A stretch of 31,169 nt of DNA from Prevotellaceae bacterium UBA4359 (GTDB taxonomy: Bacteria; Bacteroidota; Bacteroidia; Bacteroidales; Bacteroidaceae): NCBI GenBank assembly GCA_002393555.1, contig DGSP01000073.1, positions 2,267 through 33,435 on the forward strand. The letters run 5' to 3'. Positions 1 through 7,878 of the stretch are shown one piece after another (position 1 is the first letter of the stretch; the number at the start of each line of letters is the position of its first letter). The translations under genes were made by a program, and so were the position numbers. A model generated the notes under the pieces. It was not told where the DNA came from. It saw only the letters and a program-made list of their open reading frames with translations, and searched no databases.

Positions 1-51
1 TCCAATAATTATTATTGGAACCAATTTTTGAAAATTATTGGTAATTATTGT
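1..51. repeat. AT-rich palindromic block at window edge
   Basis: Positions 1-19 form an almost perfect palindrome: nine-base arms TCCAATAAT and ATTATTGGA around one central base. The octamer ATTATTGG recurs at 11-18 and 34-41, and ATTATTGT at 44-51. CCAAT at 21-25 pairs with ATTGG at 37-41. This could be the tail of an upstream gene's terminator or a cluster of operator half-sites upstream of the transporter gene. The left side is cut by the window, so its full extent is unknown. Confidence 0.45.
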
Positions 52-60
52 CCGAGAATC

Positions 61-76
61 ATGCGGCTTGTCGCAT
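61..76. other. small hairpin upstream of the transporter gene
   Basis: ATGCG at 61-65 can pair with CGCAT at 72-76 around a six-base loop. It lies just upstream of the proposed -7 element at 86-93, so it could be an operator or the end of an upstream transcript. It has no T-run of terminator type. Confidence 0.3.
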
Positions 77-85
77 CATGTAAAC

Positions 86-93
86 TATTTTTG
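86..93 (+). promoter_or_regulatory. -7 element of a Bacteroidetes-type promoter for the transporter gene
   Basis: TATTTTTG at 86-93 matches the Bacteroidetes -7 consensus TAnnTTTG. It lies 24 bases before the start codon of the transporter gene. No TTTG-like -33 box is present at the usual 19-21 base spacing, so this promoter is weak or needs an activator. Confidence 0.4.
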
Positions 94-117
94 TTCACCT
101 AACTGAAAGAGAAGTTT

Positions 118-1497
118 ATGAGTACAAGCAAGAATATTTTTGCATCGAAGATGGGAGCCGTCCTGGCTGCTGCTGGCAGTGCTGTAGGCTTGGGCAACGT
201 GTGGCGGTTTCCCACCGAGACAGGCGCCAACGGCGGTGCGGCCTTCATTCTCATCTATGTGCTGTGTATGCTCCTGCTCGGTGTGCCCATCATGGTGACG
301 GAGTTCGCCATTGGACGGCATGGCGGAAGCGACGTCCCGACCGCCTTCGAGAAGATGAGCGGCGGCAAGAAAGGCTGGCGATGGATGGGGCTGATTCCCG
401 TGGTGAGCGGATTCCTCGTGCTCAGTTACTATGCCGTGGTGGCTGGCTGGACGCTCTACTACACCTACGAGGCACTCCTCGATGGCTTTTCCGGCAAGAC
501 ACCGCAGGAGTTCACCACCGACTTTGCCACCTTCTCCTCCGACTCTCTCCAGCCCGTCTTTTGGATGACCCTCACCGTGGCCCTGACCTGTGGCATCGTG
601 GCCCTCGGAGTGCAGAAAGGCATAGAGCGAGGTTCCAAAATCATGATGCCCTTGCTCTTCCTGTTCATCCTCGTGCTGGTGGGCTGTTCGCTCTCCCTGC
701 CGAACGCACACTTAGGGCTTGAATTTCTCTTTCGTCCCGATTTCTCCAAAGTGAATGGCTCGGTCATCCTCAGCGCGATGGGGCAGGCTTTCTTCTCGCT
801 CAGCGTCGGCCTCGGATGCCTGTGCACCTACGCTTGCTACTTCCGCCGCGACGTTGACCTGATGAAAGATGGCCTCAGCGTGGCCTCCATCGACACGCTG
901 GTGGCCCTCTTCAGCGGCCTCATCATCTTCCCGGCCGTCTATTCCATTCCCGGCCTGCAACCCGATGCCGGTCCTTCGCTCGTGTTTGTCACACTGCCCA
1001 ACGTCTTCCAGCAGGTCTTTGGCGGCATGCCCGTCTTGGCCTACATCTTCTCACTGATGTTCTACCTCCTCCTGGTCATGGCCGCCCTCACCAGCAGCAT
1101 CTCCATGCTCGAAATGTCGGCAGCCTATTTCCACACCAACCTCCGCATGCCTCGCCCTCTGGCCGCCGTGCTGGTCAGCGTGGTGTGTATGCTGCTGGGC
1201 ACCTTCTGCTCGTGGTCGTTCGGCGACTGGGCTGAAGTGAAAATCTTTGGCCTCAACTGTTTCGACCTCTTCGACTTCCTTGTGGCCAAGTTCATCATGC
1301 CCATTGGCGGCATGCTCATGTGCATCTTCCTCGGTTGGGTGGTGGACGAGCAGGTCTTGCGCGCCGAACTGACCAACGGCGGCACCCTCCGCTCGCCTCT
1401 CTATTCTGCCTACCGCTTCATCATCCGCTATATTGCGCCCTTGTGCATCTTCCTGATTTTTGCGAACGAGTTGGGCTTGTTCGGATTCTTGAAGTGA
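118..1497 (+). CDS. sodium-dependent transporter, NSS (SLC6/LeuT) family
   Basis: This is an inner-membrane symporter that uses the sodium gradient to import an amino acid or similar small amine; the substrate cannot be read from sequence. The 459-residue length fits bacterial neurotransmitter:sodium symporters. TM1 carries the family signature GLGNVWRFP at residues 24-32, in the unwound segment that binds sodium and substrate. TM6 has GQAFFSLSVGLG (about 222-233), like the LeuT unwound helix. ALTSSIS (about 323-329) in TM8 matches the second sodium site. Many further hydrophobic segments follow the 11-12 TM plan. The ATG at 118 has GAAAGAGAAG just upstream and begins directly with the conserved N-terminus. 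The gene is followed by its own intergenic space and a new promoter for tig, so it is probably monocistronic. Codons are rich in C-ending forms (CTC, GCC, ATC), more so than in tig. Confidence 0.93.
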   Translation: MSTSKNIFASKMGAVLAAAGSAVGLGNVWRFPTETGANGGAAFILIYVLCMLLLGVPIMVTEFAIGRHGGSDVPTAFEKMSGGKKGWRWMGLIPVVSGFLVLSYYAVVAGWTLYYTYEALLDGFSGKTPQEFTTDFATFSSDSLQPVFWMTLTVALTCGIVALGVQKGIERGSKIMMPLLFLFILVLVGCSLSLPNAHLGLEFLFRPDFSKVNGSVILSAMGQAFFSLSVGLGCLCTYACYFRRDVDLMKDGLSVASIDTLVALFSGLIIFPAVYSIPGLQPDAGPSLVFVTLPNVFQQVFGGMPVLAYIFSLMFYLLLVMAALTSSISMLEMSAAYFHTNLRMPRPLAAVLVSVVCMLLGTFCSWSFGDWAEVKIFGLNCFDLFDFLVAKFIMPIGGMLMCIFLGWVVDEQVLRAELTNGGTLRSPLYSAYRFIIRYIAPLCIFLIFANELGLFGFLK

Positions 1498-1521
1498 ACA
1501 CGTTTCTTTTATGGCTGATTT

Positions 1522-1553
1522 TTTGGCTGTTCGGAAAAAAAGTACTACCTTTG
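1522..1553 (+). promoter_or_regulatory. Bacteroidetes-type promoter of tig
   Basis: TTTG at 1522-1525 is followed after 20 bases by TACCTTTG at 1546-1553. This matches the -33/-7 promoter of the Bacteroidetes primary sigma factor. Transcription would start near 1560, leaving a leader of about 65 bases before the trigger-factor ATG. Confidence 0.8.
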
Positions 1554-1625
1554 CAGCCGATTTTGTTAGTTTCTGTGCTGAGGAAGAACTGAAATACAAT
1601 AAACTCAATAACATAACAACTCAAG

Positions 1626-2960
1626 ATGAACATTTCAATCGAGAACATTGACAAGGTGAACGCGGTGATGACTGCCGTGGTGGAACCTGCCGACTATACG
1701 GAGAAGTATGAGAAGGCTATCAAGGACGCTAAAAAGAAAATGAACATGCCGGGCTTCCGTCCGGGTATGGTGCCTGTCGGGCTGATTAAGAAGCAGTTCG
1801 GTGTGAGCATCTTGGCCGACGAGGTGAACAAGATTCTGCAGGACGGACTGTTTGGCTATATCCGTGAGAACAAGATTAACATGCTGGGCGAGCCTCTGCC
1901 TACGGAGGAGAACAACACGGTGGAACTGAAGGAGGGCGAGTCGTTCACTTTCAAGTTTGAACTGGCCATTGCTCCTGAGTTTGAGGTGGAACTGTCGAAG
2001 AAAGACAAGATTGACTACTACAACGTGGAGGTGAGCGACCAGATGGTGGAGAATCAGGTGAATATGTATCGTCAGCGTGGTGGCAGTTATGAGAAGGTCG
2101 ATTCCTACGAAGATAACGACATGATTAAGGGTGTCATTACAGAACTTGATGTGGAGAACCCTGTGAAGGCTGAGGATGTGGTGATGCTGCCTAAGTATTT
2201 CAAGAATGACGACCAGAAGAAACTGTTCGATGGCGTGAAGGTGAACGACATCGTGACGTTCAATCCTTCGGTGGCATACGACAACAACGAGGCTGAACTG
2301 ACTTCGCTGCTCAAGGTGGAGAAGGCTGATGCGCTGAACCATAAGGGTGAGTTCAACTTCCAGATTACTGAAATCACTCGCTTCATGCCAGGCCCCTTCA
2401 ATCAGGAACTCTTTGACACTGTGTTCCCCGGCGGCGAGGTGAAGTCGGAAGAGGAGTTCCGTGGCAAGGTGAAGTCGTTGATTGCCGACCAGTTCAAGAA
2501 GGACAGCGACTATAAGTTCTTGCTCGACACTCGCAAATACATCACCGAGAAGGTGGGCAAGTTGGAGTTCCCCGAGGAAAAACTGAAGAAGATTTTGCTG
2601 GCCAACACGGGTGATCAGGCCAAGGTGGATGCACAGTTTGACAAGAGCATCGAAGAGTTGACTTGGCACCTCATCAAGGAGAAACTCGTGGAGCAGAATG
2701 GAGTGAAGGTGGATGACGAGGATGTGCGCAACATGGCCAAAGAGGTGACTCGCATGCAGTTTGCTCAATATGGCATGCTGAACATCCCCGATGAGTATCT
2801 GGAGAATTCGGTGAAGGAGATGCTGAAGAAGCGCGAGACGGTGGACAACCTCATTGACCGCTGCATCGAGGTGAAGTTGGGCGTTGCCCTGAAAGACAAG
2901 GTGACTCTGAATGAGAAATCTGTGAGTGCCGAGGAGTTCAACAAGATGTTTGAGTCTTGA
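1626..2960 (+). CDS. tig: trigger factor, ribosome-associated chaperone
   Basis: Trigger factor docks on the ribosomal exit tunnel and shields nascent chains. The N-terminal ribosome-binding domain (about 1-120) shows the signature loop GFRPGMVP at residues 43-50, matching GFRxGxxP. The middle region (about 158-255) occupies the place of the FKBP-type prolyl isomerase domain, but the usual FKBP pattern with its conserved glycines and aromatic pocket is not recognisable. The helical C-terminal chaperone arms follow, for a total of 444 residues. The ATG at 1626 is the first in frame after the promoter at 1522-1553. It sits directly upstream of clpP and clpX, the usual bacterial order linking folding of new chains with their degradation, but a terminator and a new promoter separate it from clpP. 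Confidence 0.93.
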   Translation: MNISIENIDKVNAVMTAVVEPADYTEKYEKAIKDAKKKMNMPGFRPGMVPVGLIKKQFGVSILADEVNKILQDGLFGYIRENKINMLGEPLPTEENNTVELKEGESFTFKFELAIAPEFEVELSKKDKIDYYNVEVSDQMVENQVNMYRQRGGSYEKVDSYEDNDMIKGVITELDVENPVKAEDVVMLPKYFKNDDQKKLFDGVKVNDIVTFNPSVAYDNNEAELTSLLKVEKADALNHKGEFNFQITEITRFMPGPFNQELFDTVFPGGEVKSEEEFRGKVKSLIADQFKKDSDYKFLLDTRKYITEKVGKLEFPEEKLKKILLANTGDQAKVDAQFDKSIEELTWHLIKEKLVEQNGVKVDDEDVRNMAKEVTRMQFAQYGMLNIPDEYLENSVKEMLKKRETVDNLIDRCIEVKLGVALKDKVTLNEKSVSAEEFNKMFES

Positions 2961-2975
2961 AACAAAAAAAATCAA

Positions 2976-3013
2976 AAAAAAGTGGTGAGAATTTTCCTTC
3001 TTACCACTTTTTT
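2976..3013. terminator. terminator between tig and clpP
   Basis: AAAAAAGTGGT (2976-2986) and ACCACTTTTTT (3003-3013) are perfect inverted repeats around a 16-base loop, with A- and T-rich flanks on both sides. It should end tig transcripts. The stem has only four GC pairs, so termination may be partial. The clpP promoter begins inside its loop. Confidence 0.65.
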
Positions 3014-3023
3014 CTTATCTTTG
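2992..3023 (+). promoter_or_regulatory. promoter of clpP overlapping the tig terminator
   Basis: TTTT at 2992-2995 sits at the -33 position, 20 bases before a perfect -7 element TATCTTTG at 3016-3023. Transcription would start near 3030, about 36 bases before the clpP ATG at 3066. This rules out the longer upstream reading frame, whose first codons lie within the promoter. Confidence 0.7.
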
Positions 3024-3065
3024 CACTCTCTTGTGAGTCAGACAAGTATAAGAACTGAAAAAAAC

Positions 3066-3734
3066 ATGATTGAAGATTTTAGAAAATATGCTACTAAGCA
3101 TTTGGGAATGAGCAGTATGGTGCTCGACGACGTGGTGAAGTCGCAAGCGGGTTATTTGAACCCTTATATTTTGGAGGAGCGTCAGTTGAACGTGACACAG
3201 TTGGATGTGTTTTCACGCCTGATGATGGACCGAATCATCTTTCTCGGCACTGAGGTGAATGACTATACAGCCAATGTGCTGCAGGCTCAGATGCTGTATC
3301 TGGACAGCGTGGATAGTGCCAAGGACATCAGCATCTACATTAACTCGCCTGGCGGAAGTGTGTATGCCGGCTTGGGCATCTACGATACGATGCAGTTCAT
3401 CAACAGCGATGTGCAGACCATCTGCACTGGTATGGCGGCCTCGATGGCAGCGGTGTTGCTGGTGGCTGGAAAAGAGGGAAAGCGTAGTGCGCTGCCTCAT
3501 AGCCGCATTATGATTCATCAGCCGATGGGCGGTGCGCAGGGACAGGCCAGCGACATTGAAATTACGGCGCGTGAGATTCAGAAACTGAAGAAAGAACTCT
3601 ACACCATCATCAGCGACCATAGTCATCAACCCTTCGACAAGGTGTGGGCCGACAGCGACCGCGACTACTGGATGACCGCCGAGGAGGCGAAGGAGTATGG
3701 CATGGTGGATGAGGTGTTGGTGAGGAAAGTTTGA
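3066..3734 (+). CDS. clpP: ATP-dependent Clp protease proteolytic subunit ClpP
   Basis: ClpP is the tetradecameric serine protease that degrades proteins unfolded by ClpX or ClpA/C. The catalytic triad is visible: Ser126 in GMAAS, His151 in MIHQPMGG and Asp200 in SDRDYW. The spacings (25 and 49) equal those of E. coli ClpP. The oligomer and substrate-channel motif NSPGGSVYAG is at 93-102. The ATG at 3066 gives 222 residues and starts with MIEDFRKYATKHLGM, as in Bacteroides orthologues. The frame stays open back to 2982, but those codons overlap the terminator and promoter. The N-terminal extension ahead of the mature core is about 30 residues, longer than the E. coli propeptide. clpX follows after 32 bases with no promoter between, so the two are co-transcribed. 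Confidence 0.95.
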   Translation: MIEDFRKYATKHLGMSSMVLDDVVKSQAGYLNPYILEERQLNVTQLDVFSRLMMDRIIFLGTEVNDYTANVLQAQMLYLDSVDSAKDISIYINSPGGSVYAGLGIYDTMQFINSDVQTICTGMAASMAAVLLVAGKEGKRSALPHSRIMIHQPMGGAQGQASDIEITAREIQKLKKELYTIISDHSHQPFDKVWADSDRDYWMTAEEAKEYGMVDEVLVRKV

Positions 3735-3766
3735 TACACATTATTATATATATAGGATAGGAAAAA

Positions 3767-4999
3767 GTGGCTAAACTGAATAAATGTTCGTTTTGCGGTC
3801 GCTCAGAGAAGGAAGTCAAGATGCTGATATACGGCTTGGATGGCTATATCTGTGATGAGTGTGCGGAGCAGGCGATGAATATAGTCAAAGAGTCGAATCG
3901 CGGTGGCAAAGCGGATGATAAGTTGACAAATCTGCCGAAGCCAAGGGAAATCAAGGAGTATCTGGACCGTTATGTAATAGGTCAGGATGCGGCTAAGATG
4001 GCGCTGTCGGTGGCAGTGTATAATCACTATAAGCGTCTGAATCATCGCGATGATGCCGACGAGGTGGAACTGGAAAAGTCGAACATCATCATGGTGGGCA
4101 GCACTGGCACTGGTAAGACTTTGCTGGCCAAGACCATCGCGAAGATGCTTTTGGTGCCTTTCGCCATTGTGGATGCAACGGTGTTGACCGAGGCTGGCTA
4201 TGTGGGCGAGGATGTGGAGAGTCTGCTGGTTCGTCTTTTGCAGGCCGCTGATGGCGACGTGAAGTTGGCTGAAAAGGGTATTGTCTTCATTGATGAGATT
4301 GACAAGATTGCCCGTAAGGGTGACAACCCCAGCATCACCCGCGACGTGAGCGGTGAGGGTGTGCAGCAAGGATTGCTCAAACTGCTGGAAGGCAGCGTGG
4401 TGAATGTGCCGCCTCAAGGTGGACGAAAGCATCCTGAACAACAGTTCATACAGGTGGACACAAGTAACATTCTCTTCATCTGTGGTGGTGCGTTCGATGG
4501 CATCGAGAAGCGTATTGCACAGCGTTTGAACACCCATGTGGTGGGCTTCGATGCGGCGAGGAATGTGGCGAAAATAGATAAGTCGAACATGATGCAGTAT
4601 ATAGCACCGATGGACTTGAAGTCTTTTGGCTTGATACCAGAAATCATCGGTCGTCTGCCTGTCCTGACCCATCTTGAACCGCTTGACCGCCAGGCTCTTC
4701 GTTCCATCTTGACAGAACCGAAAAACTCCATCGTGAAGCAATATAAGAAGATGTTTGAAATAGACGGAGTGAAACTGGTCTTTGAGGAGGCTGTGCTGGA
4801 CTATGTGGTGGATAAAGCAGTCGAGTTCAAACTGGGTGCCCGTGGCTTACGTTCGCTCATAGAGGTGGTGATGATGAAACCGATGTTTGAAGTTCCGTCA
4901 ACAGGCGTGAAGGAATATGTGGTGACCCTTGATTTTGCCCGTCAGCAGGTGGAAAGTGCCAATGTCGCTGTTCTGAAAGAAAGTACAGAGGATAAATAA
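3767..4999 (+). CDS. clpX: ATP-dependent Clp protease ATP-binding subunit ClpX
   Basis: ClpX is the hexameric AAA+ unfoldase that feeds substrates to ClpP. The N-terminal C4 zinc finger has Cys7, Cys10, Cys29 and Cys32. The Walker A is GSTGTGKT (111-118), the pore loop GYVG (144-147), the Walker B IVFIDEID (172-179), and sensor-2 is GARGLRS near the C-terminus. VGF (259-261) stands where the ClpP-docking IGF loop is expected. At 410 residues it is normal in length. The start codon is GTG at 3767, preceded by the purine-rich AGGATAGGAAAAA, which serves as ribosome binding site and fixes the start next to the zinc finger. It is co-transcribed with clpP, 32 bases upstream. Confidence 0.95.
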   Translation: MAKLNKCSFCGRSEKEVKMLIYGLDGYICDECAEQAMNIVKESNRGGKADDKLTNLPKPREIKEYLDRYVIGQDAAKMALSVAVYNHYKRLNHRDDADEVELEKSNIIMVGSTGTGKTLLAKTIAKMLLVPFAIVDATVLTEAGYVGEDVESLLVRLLQAADGDVKLAEKGIVFIDEIDKIARKGDNPSITRDVSGEGVQQGLLKLLEGSVVNVPPQGGRKHPEQQFIQVDTSNILFICGGAFDGIEKRIAQRLNTHVVGFDAARNVAKIDKSNMMQYIAPMDLKSFGLIPEIIGRLPVLTHLEPLDRQALRSILTEPKNSIVKQYKKMFEIDGVKLVFEEAVLDYVVDKAVEFKLGARGLRSLIEVVMMKPMFEVPSTGVKEYVVTLDFARQQVESANVAVLKESTEDK

Positions 5000-5002
5000 T
5001 GG

Positions 5003-5020
5003 CATTTTTTGATAAAAATG
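5003..5020. terminator. weak AT-rich hairpin after clpX
   Basis: CATTTTT (5003-5009) pairs with AAAAATG (5014-5020) around a four-base loop, directly after the clpX stop codon. The stem is almost entirely A-T, so termination would be weak. Some read-through into recQ is likely. Confidence 0.3.
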
Positions 5021-5041
5021 TGTAATTTTCTTCTGATTCTC

Positions 5042-5072
5042 TTTGAAAATACAAAACATCTTTATAACTTTG
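5042..5072 (+). promoter_or_regulatory. Bacteroidetes-type promoter of recQ
   Basis: TTTG at 5042-5045 and TAACTTTG at 5065-5072 are separated by 19 bases, an exact consensus layout. The predicted start is near 5079, about 47 bases ahead of the recQ ATG. Confidence 0.8.
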
Positions 5073-5125
5073 TTGATAGAATGAATTATATCCCACGTTA
5101 ATCATATACAACACTCTAACATCCA

Positions 5126-7714
5126 ATGGAAAAACCGAAGACATTACAGCAGGCGCTAAAGTATTACTTTGGCTTTGACACGTTCAAAGGCGATCAAGAG
5201 GCCATCATCCAGAACCTTCTCGACCGTAATGACACCTTTGTGCTGATGCCTACCGGCGGCGGCAAATCCCTCTGCTACCAGTTGCCTGCGCTGTTGATGG
5301 ACGGGACAGCCATTGTGATTTCACCGCTGATAGCCCTGATGAAGAATCAGGTGGATGCCATCAAGCACATCAGTGAGGAAGATGGGGTGGCGCACTTCAT
5401 CAACTCTTCGTTGAGCAAGGCCAACATCGACCAGGTGAAGGCTGACATCATGTCGGGAAAAACAAAAATGCTCTATGTGGCACCCGAATCGCTGACGAAA
5501 GAAGATAACGTGGAATTTCTTCGACAGGTCAACATCTCCTTCTTTGCCATTGATGAGGCACACTGCATCTCGGAGTGGGGACATGACTTCCGCCCGGAGT
5601 ATCGCAAGATTCGTCCCGTCATCAACTGGATTGCGATGGCTCCCATCATAGAACTCTTCCTCCCCAAAGATAAACTGCACACCATCAAGGCTTTGACCGA
5701 TGCCTATCGGGCACGGAAGCAGAGTCTGGAGGCGATGAACAAAGAGTTCAAACAGTTCCCTGACCGCATGGATCAGGACAAACTGGATGCGGCTGAGGAA
5801 CGTGTGAAGGGACTGGCTGATGTCATAGCCTTCATGTCAGAGATGAAAGAGCAGATTAAGGAGAAATCGGACAAGTGTCCACGCTTGGATGTCCGATTTG
5901 TCGATGCCCTGTTGAGCATCATGCCCGTCATCCGTAGGGATTATGGCGAATTGAAGAAACGCATGGCTGACGAACCAGCAGTGATGAACTTGCCAGATTT
6001 GCCTACCGACGAAGCCATCAAGGAGGCCGCCCAACGCATCTATGACGCACCAGTGATTGCGCTGACTGCAACGGCGACGGACAAGGTGCGCAACGACATC
6101 AAGAAAAATCTCGGCATTATAGAGGCAAAAGACTATAAGTCGTCGTTCAACCGCCAGAATCTCTACTACGAGGTGCGGCAAAAGACGGCTGATGTGGAAA
6201 AAGACATCATCAAGTTCATCAGGCAAAACCCCCACAAGAGCGGCATCATCTATTGCTTGAGCCGTAAGAAAGTGGAAGATCTGGCCGAGGTACTCCGTGC
6301 CAACAATATCAAGGCGGCTGCCTATCATGCCGGAATGGACACGAAGGACCGCAACGAGACTCAGGACAACTTCATCATGGAGCGAGTCGATGTCATCGTG
6401 GCCACCATCGCCTTTGGCATGGGTATAGACAAGCCCGATGTGCGCTATGTCATCCATTACGACATACCCAAAAGTCTTGAAGGTTATTATCAGGAGACCG
6501 GGCGGGCTGGCCGCGACGGCGGTGAAGGCAAGTGCATCACCTACTATTGCCACAAAGACTTGGCAAAACTGGAAAAATTCATGAAGGACAAGACCCCTGC
6601 AGAAAAAGATATCGGCACCCATCTGCTGGGCGAGACTGCTGCCTACTGCGAATCGTCGGTGTGCCGTCGCAAGATGTTGTTGCACTATTTTGGCGAGGAA
6701 TATGACAAGGACAATTGTGGCAACTGCGACAACTGTCTGCATCCGAAGGCCCGGACAGACCAAAAGGAAAACCTTTTGTTGCTGTTGCAGACCATTTTGG
6801 CAGTGAAAGAAAATTTCCGTCAGGAATATATCATCCATGTCTTGCGTGGCGAAGAAAGCGAGACCATCTTGAGCCACAAGCACGACCAGTTGGAACAGTT
6901 TGGAGCAGGTGCAGATGTGGAAAGCACCATGTGGGATGCTATCGTGATTCAGGCCAGTCTTGCCGGTTACATCGACAAGGAAGTGGAGTCGTATGGCGCA
7001 CTGAAGTTGACGAAAGCGGGTCGGAAGTTCGTCAAGAAGCCGGTACCGTTTATGGTCGTGGAGAACAACGACTTTGACGACGACTTCGACGACAGTTCGG
7101 AGCAGGGCGGAACAGGCGTGGCCGACGAAGTGTTGTATGGCATGTTGCTCGACCTTCGGAAGAAAATAGCCAAGAAGCACAATGTGCCTCCTTATGTCGT
7201 ATTCCAAGATGCCTCGCTGGAATCCATGTCCACACTCTATCCCGTCAATGAAGAGGAATTGCAGAATATTCCAGGTGTTGGTGCAGGAAAGGCTAAGCGC
7301 TATGGAGCCGAGTTTTGCAAACTGATTCAGCGGCACTGCGAAGACAACGACATCGTGCGTCCGACAGATATGCGAGTCAGGACTGTTGCCAACAAATCGA
7401 AAATGAAAGTAAAAATCATTCAGGCCATAGACCGCAAGGTGAGTCTTGAAGACATTGCCAAAAGCACAGGTCTCGACTTCGACGAACTGCTGGACGAGAT
7501 GGAGGCCATCGTCTATAGCGGCACCAAACTCAACATCGACTATTACTTTGAGGACATAGAGATGGACGAAGATGTGATTGATGAAATCTACGAATACTTC
7601 CGTACCAGCGAAACCGATGACCTCGACACGGCACTCGACAATCTCGACGGCGACATCTATGAAGAAGACGTAAGACTTGTGCGCATCAAGTTCATCAGCG
7701 AACTTGCCAATTAA
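5126..7714 (+). CDS. recQ: ATP-dependent DNA helicase RecQ with a large core insertion
   Basis: RecQ is a 3'-5' DNA helicase that works in recombination and at stalled forks. Motif I is PTGGGKS (42-48), motif II DEAH (143-146) followed by the RecQ-specific CISEWGHDFRPEYR, motif III ALTATAT (312-318), and motif VI QETGRAGRDG (456-465). The RQC zinc site has Cys513, Cys531, Cys534 and Cys537. An HRDC-like helical domain lies at about 665-740, followed by a winged-helix-like C-terminal tail typical of Bacteroidetes RecQ. The protein has 862 residues, longer than the 600-730 usual for the family. Most of the excess is about 135 charged, helix-prone residues between motifs II and III (about 174-308), where other RecQ proteins have only a short linker. 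The frame is intact, so this looks like a true insertion rather than an error. Confidence 0.93.
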   Translation: MEKPKTLQQALKYYFGFDTFKGDQEAIIQNLLDRNDTFVLMPTGGGKSLCYQLPALLMDGTAIVISPLIALMKNQVDAIKHISEEDGVAHFINSSLSKANIDQVKADIMSGKTKMLYVAPESLTKEDNVEFLRQVNISFFAIDEAHCISEWGHDFRPEYRKIRPVINWIAMAPIIELFLPKDKLHTIKALTDAYRARKQSLEAMNKEFKQFPDRMDQDKLDAAEERVKGLADVIAFMSEMKEQIKEKSDKCPRLDVRFVDALLSIMPVIRRDYGELKKRMADEPAVMNLPDLPTDEAIKEAAQRIYDAPVIALTATATDKVRNDIKKNLGIIEAKDYKSSFNRQNLYYEVRQKTADVEKDIIKFIRQNPHKSGIIYCLSRKKVEDLAEVLRANNIKAAAYHAGMDTKDRNETQDNFIMERVDVIVATIAFGMGIDKPDVRYVIHYDIPKSLEGYYQETGRAGRDGGEGKCITYYCHKDLAKLEKFMKDKTPAEKDIGTHLLGETAAYCESSVCRRKMLLHYFGEEYDKDNCGNCDNCLHPKARTDQKENLLLLLQTILAVKENFRQEYIIHVLRGEESETILSHKHDQLEQFGAGADVESTMWDAIVIQASLAGYIDKEVESYGALKLTKAGRKFVKKPVPFMVVENNDFDDDFDDSSEQGGTGVADEVLYGMLLDLRKKIAKKHNVPPYVVFQDASLESMSTLYPVNEEELQNIPGVGAGKAKRYGAEFCKLIQRHCEDNDIVRPTDMRVRTVANKSKMKVKIIQAIDRKVSLEDIAKSTGLDFDELLDEMEAIVYSGTKLNIDYYFEDIEMDEDVIDEIYEYFRTSETDDLDTALDNLDGDIYEEDVRLVRIKFISELAN

Positions 7715-7721
7715 GAATAAG

Positions 7722-7818
7722 GAACTAAAAGCGAAAAACTAAAAACTAAAAGTGAAAATTACTTCCATTAGGACGGACAAACTCACACTTTTAGTTTTTA
7801 GTTTTTAGTTTTTAGTTC
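7722..7818. repeat. long heptad-based inverted repeat between recQ and guaB
   Basis: Arms of 33 bases (7722-7754 and 7786-7818) match at 31 positions around a 31-base loop. The right arm is built from the heptamer TTTTTAG repeated with period 7; the left arm is its complement with one unit altered (GCG instead of the expected ACT). Transcribed, it would fold into a very long AT-rich hairpin after recQ and could terminate in both directions. It ends six bases before the guaB -33 box. Confidence 0.85.
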
Positions 7819-7824
7819 TTTTTC

Positions 7825-7855
7825 TTTGCCACGTTGCAAAAAAGTCTTACCTTTG
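7825..7855 (+). promoter_or_regulatory. Bacteroidetes-type promoter of guaB
   Basis: TTTG at 7825-7828 and TACCTTTG at 7848-7855 are 19 bases apart. Transcription would start near 7862, leaving a short leader of about 17 bases before the ATG at 7879. This excludes the upstream TTG-initiated extension of the frame, which overlaps the promoter. Confidence 0.82.
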
Positions 7856-7878
7856 CATGCAATAAATACCCTAACACT

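Noticed and set aside
1635..2975. 446-codon open frame on the minus strand covering all of tig
   Set aside because: It is a by-product of tig codon use; the translation is rich in His, Leu and Val with no domain, and it has no promoter. The same holds for long minus-strand frames under recQ (5837-7336), the parvulin gene (9980-11140), surA (11097-11972) and the OmpA gene (16628-17470).
2982..3065. 28-residue N-terminal extension of ClpP
   Set aside because: The extension overlaps the terminator and the clpP promoter; the ATG at 3066 matches the N-terminus of known orthologues.
7834..7878. TTG-initiated extension of GuaB
   Set aside because: It lies over the -7 element of the guaB promoter; the normal GuaB N-terminus starts at ATG 7879.
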